This document shows, one piece after another, positions 34,998 to 46,374 of a DNA stretch of 64,000 bases. The translations under genes were made by a program, and so were the position numbers. Below the pieces are notes generated by a model. The model did not search any database and was not told where the DNA came from. It worked only from the letters and a program-made list of their open reading frames with translations. Each line of letters begins with the position of its first letter. Position 1 is the stretch's first letter. The stretch covers positions 43,388,243-43,452,242 of the forward strand of contig NC_092793.1 in NCBI RefSeq assembly GCF_918797505.1, read 5' to 3'. The DNA comes from Bemisia tabaci (taxonomy: Eukaryota > Arthropoda > Insecta > Hemiptera > Aleyrodidae).

Positions 34998-35927
34998 GGG
35001 CCTGTTGCATGCAAGAGATACAGCCACGCGAATAAACTTTTCAGTGGTTAAATGACACGAAAATTACGATTGTCACATTAAAAAAGTCTGAAATACACTC
35101 CTTACTGCGCAATTTGCGTTGTTAGGAACGCGCTTTTTCAAATTTCGCGCGTCTGGGGGCAGTTTTCTAATCACCCGAAACTAGAGTCCCTTTATACTGA
35201 GAGTCAAGACAATGCGAATCCATTTCTGATTGGTCAACCGGATTTTAGGCCTTCACAGTGTCACAAACGGGAATAAAGATTACATTTTCACCAATTGCAA
35301 AGATTATAATCTGGAATGGACCGAGGAATTTCGGGTTCGACAAGGAACAAACGGAATGAAAGAAGGAACGGAGAAAGGAATCTAAGAATGAGCCGATCAA
35401 AGATTACAAAAAACGTTCAATTTCTGTAATCTTTATTCCCGTTTGTGACTCCATGAGGTGTGTTGTCTTGACTCTCATTATAAAGGGACTCTACCCGAAA
35501 CGAGCAAACGGCGGGCTCGGTGATTTCCGGAAGATGCCGAGTCGTTGTTGTTGTTGTTATTTTTTCCTTCAGTTTGTTTTCAAACCCAACGTGATCTCCT
35601 ATTGTGGTCCATATACGCTTTATGCGGTAACCAAATCGATCAACTTTTAAATATCCAAGGCAATCCTTCTACATTTCATTTCACGATGTCACGAGCTCCA
35701 ATTTTAAGGTTATGTTGTCAGTTTTAGTTGACCGGAAATAAGCGCGAGTTGCCGTTAATTGTTTGCCCCCGGATGCGGGAAATTTGAAAAAGCGCGTTCC
35801 TAACAACACAAATTACGCAGTAAGGAGTGTATTTCAGACTTTTTTAATGTGACCATCGTAATTTTCGTGTCATTTAACCGCTAAAAGATCTATTCGCACG
35901 TCTGTATCTCTTGCATGCAACAGGCCC
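34998..35927. mobile_element. GGGCCTGTTGCATGC MITE, long copy, carrying an inserted hAT-type MITE
   Basis: Arms 34998-35161 and 35766-35927 pair at high identity. The terminus is GGGCCTGTTGCATGCAAGAG, followed by the block AAAAAGTCTGAAATACACTC. A short copy of the same family is at 57628-57838. The loop holds the complete TAGAGTCCC element 35182-35493 with its own target duplication, so that element is younger. Confidence 0.75.
35182..35493 (+). mobile_element. TAGAGTCCC hAT-type MITE, copy A (312 bp)
   Basis: The TIRs are TAGAGTCCCTTTATACTGAG and its complement at the right end (with one change, CTCATTATAAAG). The flanking 8-bp duplication is exact: CCCGAAAC at 35174-35181 and 35494-35501. 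An 8-bp duplication plus TAGAG termini are hallmarks of hAT transposons. The interior (about 80-90% alike among copies A-D) includes 'caaacgggaataaagatta' in inverted pairs and has no transposase frame. Confidence 0.85.
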
Positions 35928-36043
35928 TTTGATGCAATCGATGTCAGAAACTTCATCTCTTACCGAAATTTTTGTTCTGTCATCTCTCAACAAAGTTTAA
36001 AAAAAAAATGAAATTTAAATGGTTGAATTGAATCACCTTAAAT

Positions 36044-36632
36044 TTCGTTTTTTGAACTTTGCTCGAAATTTGGGAACTTGAAAACGCAATGTTGAACTGA
36101 TTTTGAACTTACTAAGATAATGTTGAGGAAAAGTAAGGAGAAATTGGCTCATTTCGCAAGATCGTATGACCTTTAAAATGACGTATTTGGGGGTCCGAAA
36201 TCCCCCTTAAAATTAGTTTGAAGTAATTTCTGTGATTTTTACTTGAAAGTGCTTACAATTTGGTAAATTTTCCCGTTTTTTTTTCTTTACGATAGTTTGA
36301 ACCGGAGATATGATTTTTTGAAAATAGGTCAAATTTGACCTTTGACCTATCATAACTCCGTCAAAAATTAAGATATTGATTTGCGGTTTGCGCCAAAATT
36401 CTTAGTTTTTTATGCTCTTTCTAATGATGTATCACAAGATAGGGGTTAACATTTGAAGAAAAAAAAGTCGCCCCCCCCCCCCCCCCCGAGGGGAGGACAA
36501 AAATTTTGACCCCCCTAGAAGATGGACCCCTTTAAGATAGAAACATTCTCAAAGTTTCGTTTTTCTATCTCTAACCGTTCAAAAGTTACGAGGGGGGGGG
36601 GGGGGGGGGTACGGACTTTTGGGACACCCTGT
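36044..36632 (-). mobile_element. CAGGGTGTCC-ended repeat element, copy 2
   Basis: Reverse complement of 7671-8278, with its terminus GGGACACCCTG at 36621-36631. It carries a 17-C run (36471-36487) and an 18-G run (36592-36609) at the places where copy 1 also has runs. It is preceded by AATCACCTTAA (36031-36041). Confidence 0.65.
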
Positions 36633-36649
36633 TTACAAATATTATTTTT

Positions 36650-36715
36650 TAACTATTCAACTATCAACTATCAAATTTCAAACTATCAAATTTCAAACTA
36701 TCAAAATTTCCAATA
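36650..36715 (+). repeat. Short tandem repeat, 'aactatcaaatttc' unit
   Basis: About five imperfect 9-16-bp units of 'caaactatcaaattt'. Bases 36716-37045 are AT-rich with nothing recognisable. Confidence 0.7.
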
Positions 36716-37049
36716 ATGACAAAAATGATTATAATATACCTATAATATAATAAAATAAACACGCTCTAATCATTTAATTTGTATTACCTTCATGTTATGA
36801 ACCTACATGTTATACTATTTTTGTAATTTTTGCCAACATGCTTTTCAATTCATTCTGCAACATTTCATTCGCACGTGGTAATAATGATTTATAATGCCTA
36901 TAATCCATTATAATAATAATGCCGCATTATAATATCGTATAATACATCGCAACGATTCATGTCCTACTGATTATTGATTATTGTGAGAATAATTCTGTTT
37001 TCTCTGATTGTATGTTTCATACGTGCGAAGCACGTACGGGTGGCTTGAG

Positions 37050-37505
37050 CTTGTTCAGCAATTTGTAATTCTTGCATTTTTGGAAACTAGAGAGTGCACA
37101 GAGTTCACAGGAATTTTCCCCGATTTTTTTGAGCAATATTAACCCACGAAATACTAGAGTCCCTTTATACCTAGGGGATGAAGGGACTCTACGAAATACG
37201 AGTCCAAAAGTCCGTATTTTGGGCTCCCATTTAAACGCGCGCCGCTGGGGGCTGGGCCCATCTCAAAATGGCGCCCATTTTCTCCGTCCGGCGGTGGCCA
37301 CACTTTTGACCCGGCGTGCCAGCGAGGTACTTCTGCATGCCTCTGCCGTGTGGGGGTCGTATAAACAAACGAAGATTGTTAACACAAATGATAAAAACAA
37401 CTCGAAATCTCTTAATTTTAATTAATTTAAATCCATTTTCGACTTCAACCAAGCATTTGGCAATAATATTTATCGTATTTTACAACCAGGAGCCACGGCC
37501 TATCG
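37050..37505 (+). repeat. Dispersed repeat R4, copy 1
   Basis: Reverse complement of 52687-53103 at high identity, from 'gagcttgttcagcaattt' to 'gagccacggcctatc'. It contains the GC-rich block 'aaaatggcgcccattttctc'. Frames at 37072-37425 and 37231-37452 are shadows. It differs from copy 2 by a 45-bp insertion made of the 37-bp micro-element and one 8-bp duplication. Confidence 0.75.
37155..37191. mobile_element. 37-bp TAGAGTCCC micro-element
   Basis: The left terminus is TAGAGTCCCTTTATAC (37155-37170) and the right terminus is AAGGGACTCTA (ending 37191). They are joined by only about ten bases. It is flanked by exact 8-bp duplications CGAAATAC (37147-37154 and 37192-37199). The matching R4 copy near 53000 has a single CGAAATAC at this site and no element. 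It is therefore a genuine insertion consisting of little more than two hAT-type termini. Confidence 0.85.
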
Positions 37506-37512
37506 GCTCATT

Positions 37513-38076
37513 TTCAGGTGTATCTACAGCTGCGTGAAGTAAGAAATTTCTCCGCGCAGGGGGCGCCACCGCTGTGTTTTAGAGTCCGTACAGCACCACG
37601 TGAGTCCTTGAGCTTTTATAAAAGTTGAAGGAATTTCTGTTTAAATCGAAGATAAATAAGTTCTAGCTATAACATTCTTCTTCCTATTGACCCTAAAAGC
37701 AACGTGAAAAGTCATTTCTGAAGCTCTGCAATTTGATCCCAGAAAAAAGTAGGGTTAAGCATGATGACCTTGATGCAACCAATCGCGCTTGATCGCTCTC
37801 AGCAGTTGGCAGATATCTCTCTCCCACCGTGAGCTGTCTCTCTCACACTCATTGGATTCCCATAAGGAAAACGGGGATCAAATTCCAGCCTTTATTGTGC
37901 AACTTTGAAAGCTCATCTTTGACTTTACACATTCTTCAGACATGCTGCTAGAACTTATTAGCTTCAGAATTTAGAGTCTTTCTCTTCATATTTAAATAAT
38001 CGCTGATTTCGGAGTCAGATTTTAGCAGCGCGACGTGGTGGATTTTTTCAGAACTAACGCTGAAGATTAACCTTAA
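37513..38076 (+). mobile_element. TTAA MITE (GGTGTATCTACAGC), copy 1
   Basis: Runs from TTCA-GGTGTATCTACAGC to GCTGAAGATTAACC-TTAA. The inverted termini GGTGTATCTACAGC and GGTTAATCTTCAGC match at 11 of 14 positions. The left TTAA is altered to TTCA. Nearly identical to copy 3. Interior has no frame; it includes 'ctcagcagttggcagatatc' and 'gcgcgacgtggtgga'. Confidence 0.75.
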
Positions 38077-38143
38077 GGTGCATTCTGAAAATCAGTTTTA
38101 CAAGTCCAATGTCCAAACCCAGACTTTCTTCTTTCCCTTTTTT

Positions 38144-38707
38144 TTAAGGTTAATCTTCAGCTGTAGTTCCGAAAAAATCCACCACGTCGCGCTGCTAAAA
38201 TCCGACTCCGAAATCAGTGATTATTTAAATATCACAATAGGTATCTTAAATTCTAAGACTCATAAGTTCTAGCAGCATACGTCTGGAATCCTTAGAAACA
38301 AACGCGAGCTTTGAAAGTCTAATAATAAAAGCTGTAAATTGATCCCAGTTTCTCTTACGGGATATCTGTAAGTGCGAGAGAGACAGCTCACGGTGGGAGA
38401 GAGATATCTGCCAACTGCTGAGAGCGATCAAGCGCGATTGGTTGCATCAAGGTCATCATGCTTAACCCTACTTTTTTCTGGGATCAAATTGCAGAGCTTC
38501 AGAAATGACTTTTCACGTTGTTTTTAGGGTCAATAGGAAGAAGAATGTTACAGCTAGAACTTATTTATCTTCGATTTAAACAGAAATTCCTTCAACTTTT
38601 ATAAAAGCTCAAGGACTCACGTGGTGCTGTACGGACTCTAAAACACAGCGGTGGCGCCCCCTGCGCGGAGAAATTTCTTACTTCACGCAGCTGTAGATAC
38701 ACCTTAA
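38144..38707 (-). mobile_element. TTAA MITE, copy 2 (inverted)
   Basis: Same element in reverse orientation, bounded by TTAA at 38144-38147 and 38704-38707. It is somewhat diverged from copies 1 and 3 in the middle. A TTAA duplication is the hallmark of piggyBac-type integration; no transposase is present. Confidence 0.8.
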
Positions 38708-38759
38708 CCATTCTCTTTTCATTTTCGCCTCAAATCAAATGTTTTGCAGTTTCTTTGTC

Positions 38760-39323
38760 TTAAGGTGTATCTACAGCTGCGTGAAGTAAGAAATTTCTCC
38801 GCGCAGGGGGCGCCACCGCTGTGTTTTAGAGTCCGTACAGCACCACGTGAGTCCTTGAGCTTTTATAAAAGTTGAAGGAATTTCTGTTTAAATCGAAGAT
38901 AAATAAGTTCTAGCTATAACATTCTTCTTCCTATTGACCCTAAAAGCAACGTGAAAAGTCGTTTCTGAAGCTCTGCAATTTGATCCCAGAAAAAAGTAGG
39001 GTTAAGCATGATGACCTTGATGCAACCAATCGCGCTTGATCGCTCTCAGCAGTTGGCAGATATCTCTCTCCCACCGTGAGCTGTCTCTCTCACACTCATT
39101 GGATTCCCATAAGGAAAACGGGGATCAAATTCCAGCCTTTATTGTGCAACTTTGAAAGCTCATCTTTGACTTTACACATTCTTCAGACATGCTGCTAGAA
39201 CTTATTAGCTTCAGAATTTAGAGTCTTTCTCTTCATATTTAAATAATCGCTGATTTCGGAGTCAGATTTTAGCAGCGCGACGTGGTGGATTTTTTCAGAA
39301 CTAACGCTGAAGATTAACCTTAA
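38760..39323 (+). mobile_element. TTAA MITE, copy 3
   Basis: Bounded by TTAA at 38760-38763 and 39320-39323. Almost identical to copy 1, including shared small variants such as 'gttctagctataac'. A spacer of 52 bp separates it from copy 2. 39324-39606 has no recognisable feature. Confidence 0.8.
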
Positions 39324-39606
39324 GTATGTGGTCCTGAATTCATATTTCATTCAAGAGTTAGGAGTTCACCATTTATTTAGTATTATAGCCTTTTAACCTC
39401 TCAAGCTTTACCTACCGATATGATCTCATGTAGTTTGAGGTTTCTTTGGCCCAAACCAAGTGATTACACATCTGATGTGTGTCTTATGGCTCTTCAAATT
39501 CGCAGTTTAGAACTAAATCAGAGACTACAGTTACTTAATCCAGTTCTGCTCTCTTGTTCAATGTTTGTCATAAGTGTTTGTTCGTGTCTGTTCTTTATAA
39601 GTGACC

Positions 39607-41611
39607 ACTGTAGTGCATATACTTATACACAGTTATGCTATCGGTACAGGTATTATTTCTTGTTTTCTACAGTCAGGACTTTCTCTTAAGCGCAATAATT
39701 TACCAAAGAAATTCACCTAGTTGCGTAAATAATTTGGTGTATAGATATTCTGTTAATGTCTCCTTGCGGTGATTCAAAGTTCCTGAGATCTATCACAAGT
39801 GGATTTTGCATTTAGACGGTCACTCTTGTCTGATAAAATTACTGCTCTAGCAGCTTCAAATTTATACTTTGATCTCTGATTCATCACTAAATGACACTCA
39901 TGCGGTGTCATTTATCTTTAATCAGTTCAAAGCTATTTCGACAATGAATCATCAAAGGTCCGATCGAAGAAGGAATTTTCTGGTGAGTGCTGCGGCTGAA
40001 CCGACATCACAACTCTACTATCGAAAGCATCAACCAAGACATGATCATTCGTCTGGAAGTGGAAATATTTTGCAACTAGTCAGCAGGCCGATTATTGAAG
40101 GCTTAGAGCAACCTGACAAGACATCAAATTCGAATATATTGCATGGATATGATAGGGCTATGTCTTTTCATGTCGGGCTGACATAGTTTCAATAATCGGG
40201 CAGCTGGTAGTTTAACAGGTAAGATTTGTAAAGTCACTTAGGTATCACAAGTTACATTCGCATCTCTTGTGGTACAGTTTTTGTAAGTATGCTTACCTTT
40301 GTGGAGATTAATTGATAACAAAACGAGCATATCAATGTCATAGCCTAACTAGAAAACCACTAACATAGATTTACAAAGTTTCAGACTTTCTGTTTCTCTT
40401 CGATTATAAAATCATGCAACGAAATGTTACAAGTGTCATCCCCAGATAACCTTAACCATGTTCCTGACTTATTCTTATGGTAGGATGTAATTCTATGTCT
40501 TTTCAAAATCCTTCCATCCATCTGTACCTGAGAAATTCAGTAAACCAGCCGACTTTCGGACTTTTAACAAGAATCGTTGGCAACTTTACCATTGAAATGA
40601 TTCTTAGGTGTTTTTGAACAAAGGGATTTTATTAAAATGTTTGTTGGACAGGCTCGATTCACCCTGAATTCTTAAATAGAGAGAAAAAAAAAATATTTTC
40701 TTCAATCTAGGAAGACATGAAACTGACCAAGCTGTAGGTAAGTAAGTAGTTTTTGATTACTTCATTCCATGAAATATGATGAGCCTTGTTTCTGCAGGAA
40801 ACACAACATGCTAGCAGGAATCCTCAAATAAATTTTCTGTCTTGTACAATATATGTTGATACTTAAGTATTTGATGATACCTATGAAGTACAAAATTTCT
40901 GAAAAAACCCTGGGAATACCAGCAGAGTCGTCTCCAAATTTTCTCTCAGGAACAAATCTAAAAATTGTGGAAGTTTCCTAAGAATGCTCTCAAGACAAAT
41001 TTACGTATTATTCATACTCATAGATGAAGTGTAGCCTGCTACATATCATGTCATATTCCTCTCAAATAAACATGCAGGTGAGTAGATTTTGAAATTTTGA
41101 GCGCACAATTTGCTCATGAAAGAAGCGAGCACTACCATGATTTCCACTTACCGTTACCACTTCCTGATAAATTTTTATAAGTTGATGCTTTTGAAAGTTG
41201 AGTTGTGATGTCGGTTCAGCCGCAGCACTCACCAGAAAATTCCTTCTTCGATCGGACCTTTGATGATTCATTGTCGAAATAGCTTTGAACTGATTAAAGA
41301 TAAATGACACCGCATGAGTGTCATTTAGTGATGAATCAGAGATCAAAGTATAAATTTGAAGCTGCTAGAGCAGTAATTTTATCAGACAAGAGTGACCGTC
41401 TAAATGCAAAATCCACTTGTGATAGATCTCAGAAACTTTGAATCACCGCAAGGAGACATTAACAGAATATCTATACACCAAATTATTTACGCAACTAGGT
41501 GAATTTCTTTGGTAAATTATTGCGCTTAAGAGAAAGTCCTGACTGTAGAAAACAAGAAATAATACCTGTACCGATAGCATAACTGTGTATAAGTATGTTA
41601 TGCACTACAGT
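39607..41611. repeat. Palindrome with ~425-bp arms and 1.1-kb loop
   Basis: The left arm 39607-40033 pairs with 41175-41611. The same 45-codon frame start appears on + at 39869 and on - at 41346. The outer block is ACTGTAGTGCATATACTTAT, with one 4-bp indel. The loop 40034-41174 contains hairpin H copy 2. The arm segment 39870-39990 resembles 46375-46490. It may be a foldback element or an inverted duplication of a local unit. Confidence 0.7.
40082..40205 (+). other. Conserved long-loop hairpin H, copy 2
   Basis: Arms CAGCAGGCCGATTATTGAAG and TTTCAATAATCGGGCAGCTG pair over 12 perfect bp, extended with mismatches. The loop is related to that of copy 1 (28342-28468). It lies in the unpaired loop of the 39607-41611 palindrome. 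Confidence 0.45.
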
Positions 41612-41629
41612 ACACTACAGAGCCGATAG

Positions 41630-42891
41630 CAGTGCTGCCGTTCTCGCTCAGCCCAAGATTCCGTGATTCGGAACTATTTTATTCCGATTATTTTCAAAAA
41701 TTCCGGGAAAAAGTTCCGAGATCGGCCCGGAATTAATTCCGATTCTTGACGCGGGCTTTTCAAATGGTTTACCCGTTTTATAAGACGGCCGCCCCTTAAA
41801 ATCACTGTTAGGGCATCATGAATATTAAATGAACAGTTTCTCAACTGGTTTGGACGTAATTATGACGCCCTGACAGTGATTTTAAGGGGTGGCTATCCTA
41901 TAAAACAGTTAAATCACTTGAAAAGCCCGCATTAAGGAATGGGAATTAATTGTAATTATTAATTGACATAATTGACCATCTCCCCGGAATGAAAACTCTG
42001 CAAATTATTTTAATTTTATATAAATTGAAGATTAAACGTTAGAGATGTAAAAATGACACATTTAAATGGATCAGTCGATTTACTTGAAGTTTTTCTTTTT
42101 TAGGAACACAGGTTTTCCCAGCAGCAGAATATTTGCTGTTTAATAAATTTTCAGAGCACTTTTTTTTTCATTTATGCTACGTCAACTTTTGAAATTTTCA
42201 GCTTTGAACTTGTTTTATTCAGAGTCACTGCAATGGATGTGTAGTGTGTAGTATAGAAGCTCGACTGACACATCCGTTTAGGAAAGGAATTTTTTGGTTT
42301 TAATGCATAAATTGGCTTTAATTTTCTAATAATTTATTTTCTTACATGAAAATAACAAACAAATATAGAAAAAGGACAAGGAGAAAAGTAAGTACGGCTT
42401 GGACAAAAATAGACACGGAATCACTGATAATTAACTATTTACTAAAAAAAAAAAAACTACTTAGTAACGAGCACCAAAACATGATGTGAACAGTTGTTCA
42501 GTTCATTTCATTATTTTCATATTTTGATTTTCTTTCTTGAGGTTAGGTTTGGTAGAAAACCGCGGGAAAATGGATACGACACTCGAGAAAATTTTGGAAG
42601 ACAGAATCCCCATTTTCAGAATGATCATTGCGAGAAAATGTCCAGTTTAATCTCAATACCTCCGATGAAAATATAAAAAATTCCTAAAAATGGCTTTAAT
42701 TCCGGGAAAAATCCGAAAAAAAGGCAAAAATTTCGGGGGAAAATCCGAAAAAAAGGCAAAAATTCCGGGAAAAATCCGAAAAAAGGCAAAAATTCCGGGG
42801 TATTCCGGGAATTATAAAGATTCCGGGAAAAATTCCGAGAAACTTCAAAAGTTCCGAAATTCGGAATTAGTTCCGGGAAACGGCAGCACTG
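41630..42891. mobile_element. Non-autonomous hAT element (CAGTGCTGCCGTT)
   Basis: Termini CAGTGCTGCCGTT (41630) and AACGGCAGCACTG (ending 42891) are flanked by an exact 8-bp duplication GCCGATAG (41622-41629, 42892-42899). The CAGTGNTGCC start is typical of hAT. Subterminal 'ggaattaattccg' and 'ttccgggaaaa' motifs abound. A tandem repeat of a ~30-bp unit lies at 42700-42800, and a nested inverted pair (GCGGGCTTTTCAA...) at 41745-41935. 1262 bp; no transposase frame. The 69-codon frame at 42690 is the tandem repeat read through. Confidence 0.85.
41745..41935. mobile_element. Small MITE nested in the hAT element
   Basis: GCGGGCTTTTCAAATG at the left and CACTTGAAAAGCCCGC at the right, with inner pairs CCCCTTAAAATCACTGT / ACAGTGATTTTAAGGGG. 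About 190 bp. The target duplication is unclear. Confidence 0.65.
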
Positions 42892-42899
42892 GCCGATAG

Positions 42900-45525
42900 G
42901 CCTAGAGCATAGAGAAAAAACAAGTCGGTCATTTTGAGTTCACGAATGACGTTTCCAATGCTCATGCTGGGCATTGGATGTTCTCCCAGTAAAGTGTAAA
43001 GTCTCCAAATACGTACTTCACTTCAAATTAATTTTTTTAAATTATAAGGGTTCGAAAAAATGAATGATCATTTAGGTATTCCTTTGTAACCACCACAGTC
43101 CTTTTCTTTGATTATTGTCCCAGTTTGATTTTTGTTGCCATCTTGAAGTTTTGTGACGTCAGGCGGGTACCACTTTTGCCAGGCGACTACCGAATCTGTA
43201 GCGCGCATTTCAAATCTTCGCCTGCTCTCAACAAGATTAGAACAAGATGAGGACGAGAAGCATTGTTTGATAAGTGAGATGACGATGATAAATTAGATAT
43301 AAATGATCCGTCACATTCCTTCCTAGAAATGTGCCTGTTCCAGCTGAATTTAGTTTTTTATTTCTGAATGATGAAAGAATCTCAAAGGATCGAAATATGA
43401 CTAATTACTAGCTCTGTAGCTTGCAAGATAACGCCCTTACCTGAGTTATGAATTTTTCCAGTATCGTTGAAATATAAGTAGAGTACCTAGTAGCGGCACC
43501 CAGTGTCACAGTATGTCATACCTATCTGATGTACCTAGGTAATTCTCATCCAAATAAGAGAGGAATAAATATTTACCTTCATTAACACCAAGTAGACGAA
43601 AGTTCCACTGTGAACTTAGTTGGCCAATAAAAATGCAAACAATGAAGCAATTATTTTTATTTCCTGACTCCAAATGGTAAGAATTATGGTAAGAACTCTA
43701 AGGCATAGTAAAAACTGTATTTATCATTCCTCAATAAATACAAGGTTGACTGTTTGCATGGCAATGATAGTACATTAGTTGGCGGCTTATCTATTATTCT
43801 AAACTTTAGATTAAGTTGATGAAGGTAGCAGGTTGTTGTCAGCAAGAGCTGTTGATATGAGTATGTAGTTTAGAATGGTCAATTTTTAATTCTGCCAGAG
43901 GAGCATCATTAGTATTTAATACAAAACTCTCAGGGGTCTCTGGATACTATGCCACCTCTTATCAAGAATGTTTATGCTAATTTTGTTGCTATGTGGTGAT
44001 GGGAGAGATAATTTCAAGATTATTTTGGTAAAAGTCGGACAAATATGAGGATGCCAAGTTTATAAGAAAATCTCACAAACCAAAGTGAACATTGTTTCAT
44101 GCCTCTGCAATTTTCAGCTTCGGGCTAGGTTCTCGTAAGAAGGTCAGCACAACGCGCTGATCAAACTTTTGTGGAATTTCTTGTTAATTTTAGAATGTGT
44201 GCCAAAGTCACAGTAAGTATTCCACAAAAATTGCAAATCTGAAAAATCTAGAAAAATAACAAGTACCTCTCAGCCTCCGCGCAATTCGCACCCCTGCTAA
44301 TAAATGTTGGAGAATAGAGAACACTTTACCCTCAAAACATTACTTGCACTGATTTTAAACTAATATGTAATTATATGTGTACGATGGTGGATCTGAGCTG
44401 TACTTACTTACCAAACTTTGTTGAGCGAAGTTGTTACTTAAGTAGGGGAAATTCATTAACTGCTGCCAAGGATTCACAAACTCTGACCTTGATAAATATT
44501 TCCGACATATACTTGAGATACAGTCAGATGTTTGGAATTCTGGACATTCAGTTATTGTTCACATACAAAAGAAATTGACTAACAAATACAACCGTTTTAT
44601 ATTTACATAACTGCTCAACAGAACATACCGACAGTTGTGATTAGTTTCTCGACAGCACTCTAATAGCGGTAGGATAGCTAAAGGATCCCTACCCTGCGGC
44701 AAAAATGGAGTTGATTGAAATTTTGATTCACATGGTGCTAATGCTGTCAAGACTCAAGACAAAATTACACTCCACGCACAGTCAAAGAGTATTTTGATAA
44801 GTAAGATTATCCATTAAGGAAGTTGCACAAATCACAAATCAAACCGAAGGACACGGACAAACCAAGGAGCCAGCCATAGCCAGCTCAGAAACTCGGCAAT
44901 TCAGTTTCTCTCACTGCAAAAGGTGGAACCATCCAAAGTACCATCAATGTTAAGTTGAAGGGGTGAATTACTTATTAAAAGAGTGCTAAGTCATTTTGGA
45001 ACTTTTTCGAAGAGATTTAAAGGAAAAAATTGGAAAATGCTCAACTATAAAATGAACGTAAACAATCCGCCATTGTATCAAAGCTGACGCACAAATGAAA
45101 CAAGCGCTAAACACAAGGGTAAAAAGTACATACGTAAATTGATTTTGTTTTATAAGGAAAATGGTGAAAAAGTTAGAAAATTCATATTGGAAATTGAAGC
45201 TTTAAGATATAAAGAACTTCAGATAATTAATACAGTTTATTTAGAAACGGAGTTAAAGAAGGCAAAGTTAAGGAAACTCAGAAGGAACAGGGTATTTTGT
45301 AGGAAAGGGTTGGTAGGTTTAGAATTGAATCGACGTATCGACGTATCGAACAGCGACTATCGGTAGTCTCGAAAAACCCCTGTAAAATACACACTAATAC
45401 GATAAGCGGTTACATCAGATCTTCTGGGAGCGCACTCACACATACAAAAAATCGCTCTTTCAAGCGATTTTTTACAAGAGAACAGAGGAAAATCTCACTA
45501 GCGATCGAGATTTTTCGAGATTTTA
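42900..45525. other. No gene seen
   Basis: Low-copy AT-rich DNA with only short frames (44375-44750, 45139-45366). The latter is Lys/Glu/Leu-rich but shows no recognised domain. No TIR pair or tandem repeat was found. Confidence 0.45.
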
Positions 45526-46374
45526 CATTAGCTATGTTTATGCGAGCCTCTAAACCTAACTTCAATCGAAACCTAAGTTTGAAACCAAGGTTCAAATCAC
45601 GGCATAAACGATACGGAACTAACGAAATGTAGGTTTCCGAAATTTGTGTTTGAAACCTTATTTTACACTAAAGACTAGGTTTTCGCACTCCGCATAAACG
45701 AACCGGAGGTTGAAATTAGTTGAAATTCGACTTCAAATGCGATTTTCAGGTGCGCGATCGGCAATATGGCGGATTTATTATCATACCGTTCGTAAACACC
45801 TGGTGCTTATCCCACGATTTAGCTTTAATTTTGCCATTATTTAACATTTTTTACAATCATCATTTTACTTTAATTGTTGCTTAAGCACTTTTACGTGATT
45901 CCTTCAGTTATATGTGGCTTATTTATCCTTATTTAGCTAAACGTAGGGCGTTATTTTCTAGTGAAGGTGTTTAGTGTCAGATGGAATCCAGGCTTTTTCC
46001 TGCTTTTCAGATAATTCTTGCAACTCTAATCAACATTTTATGACTACAGAAGCAAAGCAAGCAAAGAGCTTCACAGGCTACAATTGAGTAATAGCCTTAC
46101 CTACCAGTTCATCATCTGCGGAGAACTTTTTTACTGTATCCACACGATTTGCCTAAGATTTCAAGATAAGCCACCCTGCTTCCCTTTAAGTAGTGCACCG
46201 AATTTTTTCATTTCAATCTACCGATTAAATCTAAAATCTGATCCAATCAGAGGTGTGTAGCTCTTGAATTTGTGTGTTATCCATGTATCTATTTCCTGGT
46301 TGTCCTACTGGAAGTGTGAGACCAGCCACAACCGTGACCTGCTGACTTATTTCTTTGACCCAATCTCTTGTAAA

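Noticed and set aside
37513..39323. CRISPR-like or satellite array
   Set aside because: The repeated units are ~560 bp, alternate in orientation and end at TTAA, which fits MITEs rather than an array.
42690..42899. Lys/Gly-rich repetitive peptide
   Set aside because: It is the 30-bp tandem repeat of the hAT element read through to its terminus.
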